Of a stretch of 64,000 nucleotides of DNA, positions 16,408-25,194 are shown piece by piece. Position 1 is the first letter of the stretch. Each line of letters begins with the position of its first letter. The stretch lies in assembly GCF_900119845.1 (NCBI RefSeq), contig NZ_FPKU01000001.1:330883-394882 (forward strand), given 5' to 3'. The stretch is from Devosia enhydra (lineage in GTDB: Bacteria > Pseudomonadota > Alphaproteobacteria > Rhizobiales > Devosiaceae). A model generated the notes under the pieces. It saw nothing but the letters and a program-made list of their open reading frames with translations, was not told the DNA's origin and searched no databases. Made by a program: the position numbers and the translations under genes.

Positions 16408-18192
16408 ATGTCCGCTCCCCACCGCCACTTCCTCGATGTCGCCCGCTCGGTCACCGGCAAGGCCTGGGTCGACCGGCTCGATGCGGAAGCGGCGCGCCAT
16501 GCCGGCGCCATCGCCCAGCAGCAGGAGATTTCTGAAATCCTCGGGCGCATCGTTGCGGGTCGCGGCATTGGGCCGGACGAGGCCGCGAGCTTCCTCACCC
16601 CTACCATTCGCGATCTCATGCCCGATCCCTCGAGCCTCACCGACATGGATCGGCTGGCCGAGCGGGTCGTCAGGGCCATAACCGACAATGAGCGGGTCGC
16701 GCTGTTTGGTGATTACGATGTCGACGGCGCCTGCGCCTGCGCGCTGATGGCGCGCTATCTGAGGCATTTCGGACTCGAGCCGGTGATCTACATTCCGGAC
16801 CGCATTTTCGAGGGCTACGGCCCCAATGTCGCAGCCATGGATCAGTTGATCGAGCAGGGCGCGACCCTCATCCTCACCCTCGATTGCGGCACGGTCAGCG
16901 ATGGGCCGATCGCCCATGCGCGGGGGCGGGGGGTGGACGTGCTCGTCATCGATCACCACCTCTCCGATCATGAGCTGCCGCCGGCCACCGCGCTCGTCAA
17001 TCCCAACCGCCCCGACGACATTTCCGGGCTGGGGCATCTTTGCGCCACGGGCGTCGTCTTCATGGTGCTGGTGGCAACGAGCCGCATGCTGCGCGAGCGG
17101 GGCGACAGCGGCCTTCCCGACCTGATGGGCCTCACCGATCTCGTGGCTCTTGCCACGGTGTGCGATGTGGTGCCACTCAAGACGCTTAATCGCGCTTTCG
17201 TGCTCCGCGGGCTCGATGCGGCGCGGCGCGGGGGCAATCGCGGCATTGCGGCGCTGGCGCTCGCCGCCCGCATCAACGGCCCGCTCAACCCCTATCATCT
17301 GGGCTTCCTCATCGGTCCGCGCATCAATGCCGGCGGCCGTATCGGCGATGCGGCGCTGGGCTCGCGGCTCCTCTCCCTGCATGACGAGCATGAAGTGCTG
17401 GCGATTGCCGCCCGCCTCGAGGAGCTCAACCAGGAGCGCCAGCGTATCGAGCGCGAGGCGCTCGAAGAGGCCATCCGCGCTGCCGAGATCGAGATCGGTA
17501 TCGGCGAGGGTCCACCGGTCCTCGTGCTCGCTTCGGCCAACTGGCATCCCGGCATTGTCGGTCTCGTCGCCGCAAGGCTGCGCGAGCGGTTCGAGCGCCC
17601 CACCTTCGCCTTCGCGCTCGGGCCCGATGGCGGGGGCACCGGGTCGGGGCGATCGATGTCGGGCGTCGATCTCGGGCGCGCCGTCATCGCTGCGGTTGAG
17701 GCCGGCATTATCGCCAAAGGCGGCGGCCATGCCATGGCGGCTGGCGCGACCGTCCGGCCGGGGCAGATCGGCCCATTCCGCGCCCACCTGACCGAAGCGC
17801 TCGCCGCATCCGTCGGCACCGCGCGCGCCGCCTCCGCCCTAAGGATCGACGCGGCGCTGACCGCCCGCGGTGCAACGACCGCGCTTTGCGGCGAGATCGA
17901 GCGGGCAGGCCCGTTCGGTGCTGGCAATCCACAACCGGTTTTTGCCTTCCCTGCCCACACCGTCCGCTTTCCCGAAATCGTCGGGCAGGGGGGCCATGTC
18001 CGGTTCACGCTCTCATCGGGCGATGGCGGCCGGGTCAAGGCCATTGCCTTTCGCGCCGCCGATACCGATCTGGGGCGTGCGCTGCTCGGTTCGGGCGAGG
18101 CCCCGCTGCATCTGGCCGGCACCTTGGCGCTCGACCATTACCAGGGGCGCGAATCCGTGCAATTTCGCGCCATCGATGCTGCCGTGCCCTGA
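16408..18192 (+). CDS. recJ: Single-stranded-DNA-specific exonuclease RecJ
   Basis: 594-residue 5'-3' ssDNA exonuclease of the DHH superfamily, used in recombination and mismatch repair. Motif I is D-Y-D-V-D-G-A (near residue 106), motif III is D-H-H-L-S-D-H-E (near 182), and DHHA1 carries G-R-S in G-S-G-R-S-M-S-G and the G-G-G-H-A-M-A-A-G motif near residue 434. A C-terminal OB-fold ends the protein. One residue differs from the common pattern: the motif D-C-G-T-V-S has Val where many RecJ proteins have Gly or Ile, which is not a catalytic change. Confidence 0.95.
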   Translation: MSAPHRHFLDVARSVTGKAWVDRLDAEAARHAGAIAQQQEISEILGRIVAGRGIGPDEAASFLTPTIRDLMPDPSSLTDMDRLAERVVRAITDNERVALFGDYDVDGACACALMARYLRHFGLEPVIYIPDRIFEGYGPNVAAMDQLIEQGATLILTLDCGTVSDGPIAHARGRGVDVLVIDHHLSDHELPPATALVNPNRPDDISGLGHLCATGVVFMVLVATSRMLRERGDSGLPDLMGLTDLVALATVCDVVPLKTLNRAFVLRGLDAARRGGNRGIAALALAARINGPLNPYHLGFLIGPRINAGGRIGDAALGSRLLSLHDEHEVLAIAARLEELNQERQRIEREALEEAIRAAEIEIGIGEGPPVLVLASANWHPGIVGLVAARLRERFERPTFAFALGPDGGGTGSGRSMSGVDLGRAVIAAVEAGIIAKGGGHAMAAGATVRPGQIGPFRAHLTEALAASVGTARAASALRIDAALTARGATTALCGEIERAGPFGAGNPQPVFAFPAHTVRFPEIVGQGGHVRFTLSSGDGGRVKAIAFRAADTDLGRALLGSGEAPLHLAGTLALDHYQGRESVQFRAIDAAVP

Positions 18193-18202
18193 AACTTCAC
18201 GG

Positions 18203-18230
18203 TGATCCGTGTCGTCTCTATACCCGTTGA
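18203..18230 (+). promoter_or_regulatory. Candidate RpoE (ECF) promoter of the lipid-modification operon
   Basis: TGATCC (18203-18208), 18-nt spacer ending CCG, then TTGA (18227-18230), 30 nt before the oxidoreductase ATG. The same arrangement precedes rpoE on the other strand (23704-23731). TGATCC is the -35 element reported for the Rhodobacter RpoE-ChrR regulon; the -10 assignment is inference. Confidence 0.65.
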
Positions 18231-18260
18231 AAACACTTGGATTTCGCCGAGGTGCAGTTT

Positions 18261-19592
18261 ATGGCGCGTCGTATAGCGGTCATCGGTTGCGGAGTGTCCG
18301 GGCTCTCGACGGCCTGGCTCCTGGCCGGCGGCAACGCCGTTACCGTCTATGAAAAGGCCCAGCGTCTCGGGGGCCACATCAATACCGTCACGGCTGACAC
18401 TCCCGACGGCCCGGTCGCGGTCGATACCGGCTTCATCGTCTACAACGAGCGCAACTACCCCAATCTGACGGCGCTCTTTGCCCATCTCGAGGTCAAGACT
18501 GCCGCCTCCGACATGAGCTTTTCCGTCTCCCTCGACCAGGGTGCGATGGAATATTCGGGCCGCCACCTCAACGGTCTCTTCGGCCAGCGCAGCAACATCA
18601 TCCGCATCGAACACTGGCGGCTCGTGTCCGATATCCTGCGCTTTTTCCGCGAGGCCGAGCGCGGGCTCGATACGGTGAGCGACGAGATCAGCATCGGCAA
18701 ATACCTGGCCGACAACGGCTACTCGCGCGCCTTCATCGAAGATCACATCCTGCCGGTATCGGCTGCGATCTGGTCGACCCCGGCGCGCGCCATGCTGGAT
18801 TTTCCGGCCAGAACCTTCATCCGCTTCTTTGCCAATCACGGGCTGCTTAAGGTTGCCAACCGCCCGGCCTGGCGCACCGTCATCGGCGGGGCCCGCAGCT
18901 ATCTCGACAAGCTCCTGGCAGACCGGCCGTTTGCGACGGTCACCGATGCCGGTATCCGGGCCGTGACCCGTAGGGATAACGGTGTCGAGCTGCATTTTGC
19001 CGATGGTCGCCGCGAGCGGTTCGACCAGCTCGTCATGGCCTGCGCTCCTGGCACGGCGCTCAGCCTTCTCGGCGATGCAGATACCGAGGAGCAATCAGTT
19101 CTCGGCGCCTTCGGCCGCACGGTCAATCGCGCCGTGCTCCACACCGACCGGCGCTTCATGCCGCGCCGCAAGCGCCTCTGGACGTCATGGAACTACCTGC
19201 GCAGCGGGCCCGCACAGGAGCCCGATCTCAGCCTCACCTATTGGATGAACCTGCTCCAGCCGCTCAAGACGCGCACGGATCTTTTCGTAACCCTCAATCC
19301 AGGCAGCGATTTCGCTCCCGGCACCGTGCTCGCCGAAATCGACTACGAGCATCCCCTGTTTGACGCCAGCGCCATCCGCGCGCAGCAGCAGATGGGGCGG
19401 TTGCAGGGCCGGCGGCGCACCTGGTTTGCCGGGGCCTGGATGGGCTATGGCTTTCATGAGGATGGCTTGCAGTCGGGCCTCGAAGTCGCCGAGCGGCTGG
19501 GCCCCGACATTCGCCCCTGGTCGCGGCCGGGGCAGCGGGCGCGCATCGCCCATTGCTGGCCCGAGGAAGGTCCGATGTGGGCGGCGCAGTAG
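18261..19592 (+). CDS. FAD-dependent amine-oxidase-like oxidoreductase (COG2907)
   Basis: 443-residue flavoprotein with an N-terminal Rossmann motif V-I-G-C-G-V-S-G-L-S and the second FAD signature Y-E-K-A-Q-R-L-G-G-H-I-N-T. C-terminal F-A-G-A-W-M-G-Y-G-F-H-E-D-G completes the FAD fold. This COG2907 group is usually found with DUF1365 and a cyclopropane-fatty-acid-synthase-like gene, as here. A desaturase/oxidase acting on phospholipid acyl chains is the best inference. ATG 18261 follows GAGGTG by 7 nt; a TTG at 18237 is less likely. Ends inside the start region of the next gene. Confidence 0.85.
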   Translation: MARRIAVIGCGVSGLSTAWLLAGGNAVTVYEKAQRLGGHINTVTADTPDGPVAVDTGFIVYNERNYPNLTALFAHLEVKTAASDMSFSVSLDQGAMEYSGRHLNGLFGQRSNIIRIEHWRLVSDILRFFREAERGLDTVSDEISIGKYLADNGYSRAFIEDHILPVSAAIWSTPARAMLDFPARTFIRFFANHGLLKVANRPAWRTVIGGARSYLDKLLADRPFATVTDAGIRAVTRRDNGVELHFADGRRERFDQLVMACAPGTALSLLGDADTEEQSVLGAFGRTVNRAVLHTDRRFMPRRKRLWTSWNYLRSGPAQEPDLSLTYWMNLLQPLKTRTDLFVTLNPGSDFAPGTVLAEIDYEHPLFDASAIRAQQQMGRLQGRRRTWFAGAWMGYGFHEDGLQSGLEVAERLGPDIRPWSRPGQRARIAHCWPEEGPMWAAQ

Positions 19593-20386
19593 CCACGACG
19601 CCTTCGCTGCGAGGAGCCTTTCCCGCCAGCCTCTATGTGGGCGAGGTGGTGCATCGCCGTGCCCGCCCGCGCCGGCACAGCCTGCGCTACAGGGTGTTCT
19701 CGCTGCTCATCGATCTCGATCGGTTCGAGGCTGGCGAGGCGCTTCCCTTTCCGCTGCGCCGTGGCCGCTTCGGTCTCGTCTCCATCCACCCCGCCGATTT
19801 CGGCCCGCGGGACGGCACTTCGCTCGCAGCGTTTGCGCGCAGCAAGGCGCGCGAGGCCGGTATCGCGGTGCCCATCGCCCGGGTTGAGATGCTGGCCTAT
19901 CCGCGCATGCTGGGCTACGCGTTCAATCCGCTCACCCTCTATTACCTCTATGACAGCGCCGATCACGTCGTGATGCTGCTGCACGAAGTTCGCAACACCT
20001 TCGACGAGCATCACTTTTACGCCGCGCCGGTTCAGGCCGATGCCGAGGGCCTCCTGCGCCACACGGCACCAAAGGCCTTCTATGTGTCGCCCTTCAACAC
20101 GCTGGAGGGCTGCTATCGCTTTACCGTCCGTCCGCCCGGCGCCGAGGTGTTCCTGGGCATCGTGCTCTCGACCGAGGAGGGCGGGCTGGTCAACGCCTAT
20201 TTCCGGGGGCAGCATCGGCCGTTGACGAGCCCCGCGCTCTTCAAGCTCGCGCTTGAATATCCCCTTATGACGGCTAAAGTAATGGCCGGCATTCACTGGG
20301 AGGCACTCAGGCTCTGGCTCAAAGGCGTGCCGACGACCTTGGCGCTGCGCCATGCCCACAGGTCACCCGGGACCGCCAAAGAGTAG
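19577..20386 (+). CDS. DUF1365 protein
   Basis: 269-residue member of DUF1365 (COG3496), a family without an established biochemical activity that travels with COG2907 oxidoreductases and CFA-synthase-like methyltransferases. Conserved features seen: the N-terminal G-E-V-V-H-R-R-x-R-P-x-x-H-x-x-x-Y, then L-A-Y-P-R-M-L-G-Y-A-F-N-P-L-T-x-Y-Y-L-Y, and E-V-R-N-T-F-D-E-H-H-F-Y. The GTG at 19577 is preceded by GAGGAAGG and overlaps the oxidoreductase by 16 nt, implying coupled translation. A role in lipid modification is by association only. Confidence 0.85.
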   Translation: MGGAVATTPSLRGAFPASLYVGEVVHRRARPRRHSLRYRVFSLLIDLDRFEAGEALPFPLRRGRFGLVSIHPADFGPRDGTSLAAFARSKAREAGIAVPIARVEMLAYPRMLGYAFNPLTLYYLYDSADHVVMLLHEVRNTFDEHHFYAAPVQADAEGLLRHTAPKAFYVSPFNTLEGCYRFTVRPPGAEVFLGIVLSTEEGGLVNAYFRGQHRPLTSPALFKLALEYPLMTAKVMAGIHWEALRLWLKGVPTTLALRHAHRSPGTAKE

Positions 20387-20402
20387 TGCCGGAACAAACG
20401 CT

Positions 20403-21638
20403 ATGACAAAGACTGCGGTCGACCGCGCCGACGCTGGTAACGCGCTGTTCAACGCCTTCGCCTCGCGGATTGCCGAATGGATCGGCCCGCGCATGATCGG
20501 GCAGCCCCGGCGCGGCGCCGTCACCATCGTGCTCCCCAACGGCCGGAGTCGGACGCTGGGCAACCCCGCGACCGGCGAGCATGCCGTGCTGCGGCTGCGC
20601 AATTTCCGGGTTCTGAGCGAGGCGATGCGGCGCGGCACGGTGGGCTTTGCCGCAGCCTATCTCGATGGCGACATCGAGATCGACGATCTGACGGCCATCT
20701 TCCGTTTCTTCCTGCAGAACCGCGATATCCTGAGCGTTTCCGGCCGCGGCCTTTTCCGCCGTGCCGCCCAGGACATCGCCTATCACTTGGCCCGCGCCAA
20801 CACGCGCGAGGGCTCGCGCCGCAATATTTCCGAGCATTACGATCTCGGCAACGACTTCTACGGGCAGTGGCTCGATCCCTCGATGACCTATTCCTCCGCC
20901 GTCTTCACGGCCGAGGACCAGTCGCTGGAAGAAGCCCAGCGGCAGAAATATCATCGCGTCGCCGATATGGCCGGCATCGCTCCGGGGCACACCGTGCTCG
21001 AGATCGGCTGCGGCTGGGGCGGCTTCGCCGAGACGGTCGCGCGCGACTACCAGGCGTCGCTGCGCGGCATCACGCTCTCGCGCGAGCAGCTGCGCTACGG
21101 TCTGGAACGCCTCGAACGGCAGGGGCTCGACCAGTTCGCGCGGCTGGTCTTCGAGGATTATCGCGACACCCAGGGCAGCTTCGACCATGTCTGCTCCATC
21201 GAGATGATCGAGGCGGTGGGCGAGGATCACTGGCCCACCTATTTCGAGGCCGTGCATGATCGGCTGAAGCCGGGCGGCACCGCCGCCATCCAGGCCATCA
21301 CCATCAACGAAGCCGATTTTCCCGGCTACAGGTCGGGCCCCGACTTCATCCAGCGCTACATCTTTCCGGGCGGCATGCTGCTGACCAAGACGGCGATGCG
21401 TGAGCAGGCCGAGCGCGTGGGGCTCGTGCTCGAGGCGGTCGAGACCTTCCGCCACTCCTACGCCCGCACCTTGAAGCTCTGGCGCGAGCGCTTCCTCGAT
21501 CGCTGGGACGAGATCGCCAAGCTCGGCTACGACGACTATTTCCGTCGCAAATGGGTCTATTATCTCAGCTATTGCGAAGCCGGCTTCACCGAGGGGTCGA
21601 TCGATGTCGGCATCTATCAATATCGCCGACCGGCCTGA
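20403..21638 (+). CDS. Cyclopropane-fatty-acyl-phospholipid synthase-like methyltransferase
   Basis: 411-residue SAM-dependent CFA-synthase family enzyme that methylates or cyclopropanates unsaturated acyl chains of phospholipids. SAM motif I is E-I-G-C-G-W-G-G-F-A near residue 200, and the family segment H-Y-D-L-G-N-D-F-Y is near 144. Further conserved: Y-I-F-P-G-G-M-L and S-Y-A-R-T-L-K-L-W. The ATG at 20403 starts after a 16-nt gap from DUF1365. The operon and its promoter suggest control by the RpoE-ChrR pair downstream. The product could be cyclopropane, methylated or furan-precursor fatty acids; sequence alone does not decide. Confidence 0.88.
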   Translation: MTKTAVDRADAGNALFNAFASRIAEWIGPRMIGQPRRGAVTIVLPNGRSRTLGNPATGEHAVLRLRNFRVLSEAMRRGTVGFAAAYLDGDIEIDDLTAIFRFFLQNRDILSVSGRGLFRRAAQDIAYHLARANTREGSRRNISEHYDLGNDFYGQWLDPSMTYSSAVFTAEDQSLEEAQRQKYHRVADMAGIAPGHTVLEIGCGWGGFAETVARDYQASLRGITLSREQLRYGLERLERQGLDQFARLVFEDYRDTQGSFDHVCSIEMIEAVGEDHWPTYFEAVHDRLKPGGTAAIQAITINEADFPGYRSGPDFIQRYIFPGGMLLTKTAMREQAERVGLVLEAVETFRHSYARTLKLWRERFLDRWDEIAKLGYDDYFRRKWVYYLSYCEAGFTEGSIDVGIYQYRRPA

Positions 21639-21659
21639 TCGCGGCGGCGCGCGGCTGGC

Positions 21660-22430
21660 TCATACCTTGCGGATGAGCCGCGTCATGGCCGCAAAGAACA
21701 TCGGATAGGGCAGGAGGCGGATCGCCTTCATCAGCCACACCATGCGGAGCGGAAAGGCGATCTCGAAGCGTTCCGACCCGGTCAGCCCATCGACGATCCG
21801 TCGCGCCGCGTCGTCGGTTTCCATCAGGAACGGCATCGAGAAGTCGTTGCGGGCGGTGGCTTCCGATTTGACAAAGCCCGGCGCGATCATCCGCACAACG
21901 ATGCGCTCGGGGGCAAGCTCGGTGCGCATCGTTTCGAGCAGGTTGATCATCGCGGCCTTGGTCGATGAATAGGCCGCCGCGCGAGGCAGGCCGAAATACC
22001 CGGCAACCGAGGCGATAGCCGCCAGCTGCCCACCACCCTGGCGACGGAACTGCGCGATCGCGGCATTTGCCACCCGCACGAATCCCATGAAGTTGGTGTC
22101 GACGATGGTCGAGAACTTCTCGAGCCCATAATCGCCCACGGGCATCGGCTCCCATGCGGCGGCGCCGAAAAGCACGAGGTCGATGCGCCCATGCCGCGCC
22201 GCAATCCGCTGTACGGCCACCGAAACCGCGCCGGCATTGGTCACATCGAGCGCAAGGGTATGGATGCGGGCATTGTCGCTCGCCACATCGGCAAGCCTGT
22301 CCTGCCGACGGCCCGAGATGATCACCGTCCAGCCCCGCTCAGCCATGAGACGGGCGACGGCGGCTCCGATGCCGGAGCCGCCGCCGATGATCCAGACTAT
22401 GCCCGGGGGCTGGGCCATCGCTGTGCGCAC
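21660..22430 (-). CDS. SDR-family NAD(P)-dependent oxidoreductase in the rpoE-chrR operon
   Basis: 256-residue short-chain dehydrogenase. Cofactor motif G-G-G-S-G-I-G near residue 16, and active-site Y-S-S-T-K near 154 with the Ser in A-S-V-A-G-Y about 13 residues before. A C-terminal hydrophobic tail (L-L-P-Y-P-M-F-F-A-A-M) suggests membrane association, which would fit an acyl-lipid substrate. The GTG at 22430 directly abuts the chrR stop; an in-frame ATG at 22418 is the alternative. Third gene of rpoE-chrR-SDR, convergent with the CFA-synthase operon. Confidence 0.85.
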   Translation of the reverse strand: MRTAMAQPPGIVWIIGGGSGIGAAVARLMAERGWTVIISGRRQDRLADVASDNARIHTLALDVTNAGAVSVAVQRIAARHGRIDLVLFGAAAWEPMPVGDYGLEKFSTIVDTNFMGFVRVANAAIAQFRRQGGGQLAAIASVAGYFGLPRAAAYSSTKAAMINLLETMRTELAPERIVVRMIAPGFVKSEATARNDFSMPFLMETDDAARRIVDGLTGSERFEIAFPLRMVWLMKAIRLLPYPMFFAAMTRLIRKV

Positions 22431-23081
22431 TCAGAGATTGAAGAGCGGCTGCAGCGTGCGGATCAGCCGCGAGCGGAAGCTCAGCTTTGCGTCGACGGCA
22501 ACGAGGCAGATACAGTCCTGGCCGGGCTCGGCGATGGGCTGGTGCTCCACGTCCTCGTCATGGTCGGCGATGTCACCAGCCGCGAACACGCCGAAGCGAT
22601 CGCGATAGGCGCCCTGAAGGATCAGCGTCAGCTCCTGCCCGCCATGGCTGTGCTCGGGCACCTTGCGGCCGCCGGCAACCTTGAGCAGCAACAGGCGCGA
22701 GGCCGAATTGCCGGGCGAGGGCAGATCGGCGGTCGCGACGCCGGGTCCGGCAAACCGCCACTTCACGCTGCCAAGGCCGCCCGGCAGATAGGGCGCCAGA
22801 GGGGCGGGTACGTCGGTGGGCAGATCGGCGGGCGCGTCGATCGCGATCGTGTCCTCATCGTCGATGGCGCCAAGAAGCCGGTCGAGCGAGCCGGGGCTCA
22901 GCTCCGCAGTCGGTTCGGCATGCAGAAGCGCGCCACCGATGAGATCGGTGCGCTTGAGATTATGCCGGCAGGCTTCGCACATCGCCAGATGCGTGGATAC
23001 GACCACCGCGAAGGGCTCATCCAACGTACCGGCGCTGAAAGCCATCAGCGTCGCGATGTCGGGGTGGAAGGCGACAGTCAA
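22431..23081 (-). CDS. chrR: ChrR-type zinc-binding anti-sigma factor
   Basis: 216 residues. The N-terminal anti-sigma domain has the zinc motif H-L-A-M-C-E-A-C (about residues 31-38, plus His near the N-terminus), which holds the sigma factor. The C-terminal cupin (about 110-205) carries H-S-H-G-G-Q-E-L and D-H-D-E-D-V-E-H, the metal-binding motifs needed in Rhodobacter for the singlet-oxygen response. The ATG overlaps the rpoE stop by 4 nt, the usual sigma/anti-sigma arrangement. Role: sequesters RpoE until singlet oxygen or organic peroxide triggers release. Confidence 0.92.
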   Translation of the reverse strand: MTVAFHPDIATLMAFSAGTLDEPFAVVVSTHLAMCEACRHNLKRTDLIGGALLHAEPTAELSPGSLDRLLGAIDDEDTIAIDAPADLPTDVPAPLAPYLPGGLGSVKWRFAGPGVATADLPSPGNSASRLLLLKVAGGRKVPEHSHGGQELTLILQGAYRDRFGVFAAGDIADHDEDVEHQPIAEPGQDCICLVAVDAKLSFRSRLIRTLQPLFNL

Positions 23082-23638
23082 TGCAGGTCCTCCAGAAGGG
23101 GGCGCAGCCGATCATAGGCAAGGCGCAGCCGGGATTTGACGGTGCCCAGCGGAATACCGACCCGCTGGGCGATTTCGGAATGCGGCATCTCCTGAACAAA
23201 GCTCAGGCGGACGACCTCGCGCTGCTCCTCGGGCAGCAGGTCGAGTGCCTTGGCCACCCGCGCGACGATCTGGTTCTGCTCGGCCGTGGCCGATCCGATC
23301 GGGGCGTCGCTGGGCAGGTCGACGGTCTCGTAGTCGACATAAGGCTTGGACGACTGGCGCCGCAGCATGTCGATGCGCAGGTTTCGGGCGATGGTGAAGA
23401 TCCAGGTGCTGGGCGCGCCCCGTACCGGCGAATACAGATGAGCTTTTCGCCAGACCGAAACGAATGTCTCCTGCACCAGGTCTTCAGCCGAGGCCGAATC
23501 GGCCCCCAGTTTGAGCAGCATTGACTTCAGCTTGGGACCGAAGAGATCGAAAAGCGCAGCAAGCGCCTTGCGATCTCTTTGCGTGGCCACGCGGGATAGA
23601 AGGTCCGCGGGGTCTATGGCAGTCTCAGCTGCGGTCAT
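23078..23638 (-). CDS. rpoE: RpoE-type ECF sigma factor, ChrR partner
   Basis: 186-residue ECF sigma factor. Region 2 contains D-L-V-Q-E-T-F-V-S-V-W-R and I-F-T-I-A-R-N-L-R-I-D. Region 4 has L-P-E-E-Q-R-E-V-V-R-L-S-F and the helix-turn-helix S-E-I-A-Q-R-V-G-I-P-L-G-T-V-K-S-R. Neighbouring ChrR identifies it as the singlet-oxygen-responsive group. I chose the ATG at 23638 with GGAG upstream; in-frame starts at 23677 and 23707 would add non-conserved residues. The promoter-like TGATCC-N18-TTGA element at 23704-23731 implies autoregulation. Confidence 0.92.
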   Translation of the reverse strand: MTAAETAIDPADLLSRVATQRDRKALAALFDLFGPKLKSMLLKLGADSASAEDLVQETFVSVWRKAHLYSPVRGAPSTWIFTIARNLRIDMLRRQSSKPYVDYETVDLPSDAPIGSATAEQNQIVARVAKALDLLPEEQREVVRLSFVQEMPHSEIAQRVGIPLGTVKSRLRLAYDRLRPLLEDLH

Positions 23639-23703
23639 GCGACCTGCTCCGGCTTGTCTCACGCCAAGCGTCTGCATTCTGCACTCCGTATGCAACTGTT
23701 TCC

Positions 23704-23731
23704 TCAACGGAGGGGAGGGCCCGGCGGATCA
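23704..23731 (-). promoter_or_regulatory. Candidate autoregulated RpoE promoter of rpoE-chrR-SDR
   Basis: On the minus strand TGATCC (23731-23726), an 18-nt spacer ending CCG, then TTGA (23707-23704), 65 nt before the rpoE ATG. Same spacing and same CCG-TTGA end as the element at 18203-18230. Confidence 0.65.
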
Positions 23732-23839
23732 CTTTTCGTCTGCGGGCCGATCGGCTTGCGAAGGTGATGCGGCCTGTGCAGAATCAAGCTAAAAGGCTTG
23801 ACGTCCGGCAAGAGAGCCGCGGAGTTCCCTGCAAGAGCC

Positions 23840-24100
23840 ATGGCGCGCGCACTCCACATCGTGATCAACAGCATGGATCGGTGGTGGGTCGACTTCGAAG
23901 GTCGGGCCACAGGGCCGTTCGAAACCATCCAGCAGGCTGCCGTCGAAGCCCAGGCCATCGCCCGCGTGACCGCGCGCGAAACCGGGCGGATCGCCGAAGT
24001 GCTGGCGCCCGACGCATCGGGCAAGTATTGGGTTGTCTGGACGAGCGCCCGTGATGGCGCGCCAAAGGCCTTAGAGTTTCTGACCGGGCAGGCCGCCTGA
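23840..24100 (+). CDS. Small hypothetical protein, DUF2188-like
   Basis: 86 residues: H-I-V-I-N-S-M-D-R-W-W-V near the N-terminus, an Ala-rich helix with Q-A-A-V-E-A-Q-A-I-A-R, and a C-terminal W-V-V-W-T-S strand. The beta-alpha-beta outline with an N-terminal H-I-V and Trp-containing strand recalls DUF2188, but the match is weak. ATG 23840 follows GCAAGAG; a TTG at 23798 would add a non-conserved leader. Lies between the divergent rpoE promoter and the aldo/keto reductase gene. Function unknown. Confidence 0.6.
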   Translation: MARALHIVINSMDRWWVDFEGRATGPFETIQQAAVEAQAIARVTARETGRIAEVLAPDASGKYWVVWTSARDGAPKALEFLTGQAA

Positions 24101-24139
24101 GGCCGGCTCCGGTCCCTCAACCGTTCCGGAAGCTGATCC

Positions 24140-25177
24140 ATGACCTATGCCGCAAGCCCGACCCGCTATGATTCCATGCTCTATCGCCGCACGGGGCGGT
24201 CCGGCCTCAAGCTGCCGGCGCTGAGCCTCGGGCTCTGGCAGAATTTCGGGGGCAATCGCGACTATCCTGGCGCGCGCGAAATCTTCACCACGGCGTTCGA
24301 CGCCGGCATCACCCATTTCGACCTCGCCAACAATTATGGCCCCCCGGCAGGGTCGTCCGAAGAGCTGTTCGGGCAGGCGCTGGCGCGTGACTTCAAGCCC
24401 TATCGCGACGAGCTCATCGTCTCCACCAAGGCCGGCTACCGCATGTGGCCGGGTCCCTATGGCGAGTTCGGGTCGCGCAAATACCTGCTCGCCAGCCTCG
24501 ACCAGTCGCTGTCCCGGCTCGGTCTCGACTATGTCGACATCTTCTATTCCCACCGCTTCGATCCCGAGACCCCGCTCGAGGAGACCATGGGCGCGCTCGC
24601 CCATGCCGTGCGCTCGGGCAAGGCGCTCTATGTCGGCATTTCGAGCTATCCCCAGCAGGAAACGCGCGAGGCCCACCGTATCCTTGCCGAAATGGGCGTA
24701 CCCTGCCTCATCCACCAGCCGAGCTATTCGGTGCTCAACCGCTGGATCGAGACGGATGGCACCATCGATGCCTGCGGCGAGCTCGGCATCGGCATGATCG
24801 GATTTTCGCCGCTGGCGCAGGGGGTGCTCAGCGGCAAGTACAATCGCGGCGGCAAGTCCGGCACGAGGGCCGAGAACAGCGCCGGGTCGCTGCGCCCGAG
24901 CCATCTCGAACCCCGCGTCCTCGACGCCGTCGACAAGCTGGGCGACATCGCCGAGGCGCGCGGCCAGTCGATGGTGCAGCTCGCACTGGCCTGGGTGCTG
25001 CGGCGCAAGGAGATGACGTCGGCCCTGATCGGGGTGCGCACGCTCGACCAGCTCAAGGATTGCCTCGGCGCCCTTTCCAACCTCTCGCTCTCGGACGACG
25101 AGATCCGCGCCATCGACGAGGCCACAAAGGGCGGGCTCATGGACCTCCAGCCCCGCCCCAGCGGCTGGCTCCGCTGA
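24140..25177 (+). CDS. Aldo/keto reductase, YghZ/GPR-like (L-glyceraldehyde 3-phosphate reductase)
   Basis: 345-residue NADPH-dependent TIM-barrel reductase of the AKR14/Kvbeta-related group. Start region L-Y-R-R-T-G-R-S-G-L-K-L-P and S-L-G-L-W-Q-N-F-G. Catalytic tetrad: Asp and Tyr in F-D-L-A-N-N-Y-G (near residue 64), Lys in S-T-K-A-G-Y, and His in F-Y-S-H-R-F-D. The E. coli relative detoxifies L-glyceraldehyde 3-phosphate and methylglyoxal. Forty nt downstream of the small hypothetical gene; no further context. Confidence 0.85.
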   Translation: MTYAASPTRYDSMLYRRTGRSGLKLPALSLGLWQNFGGNRDYPGAREIFTTAFDAGITHFDLANNYGPPAGSSEELFGQALARDFKPYRDELIVSTKAGYRMWPGPYGEFGSRKYLLASLDQSLSRLGLDYVDIFYSHRFDPETPLEETMGALAHAVRSGKALYVGISSYPQQETREAHRILAEMGVPCLIHQPSYSVLNRWIETDGTIDACGELGIGMIGFSPLAQGVLSGKYNRGGKSGTRAENSAGSLRPSHLEPRVLDAVDKLGDIAEARGQSMVQLALAWVLRRKEMTSALIGVRTLDQLKDCLGALSNLSLSDDEIRAIDEATKGGLMDLQPRPSGWLR

Positions 25178-25194
25178 CAGCGGCTCGATCACCT

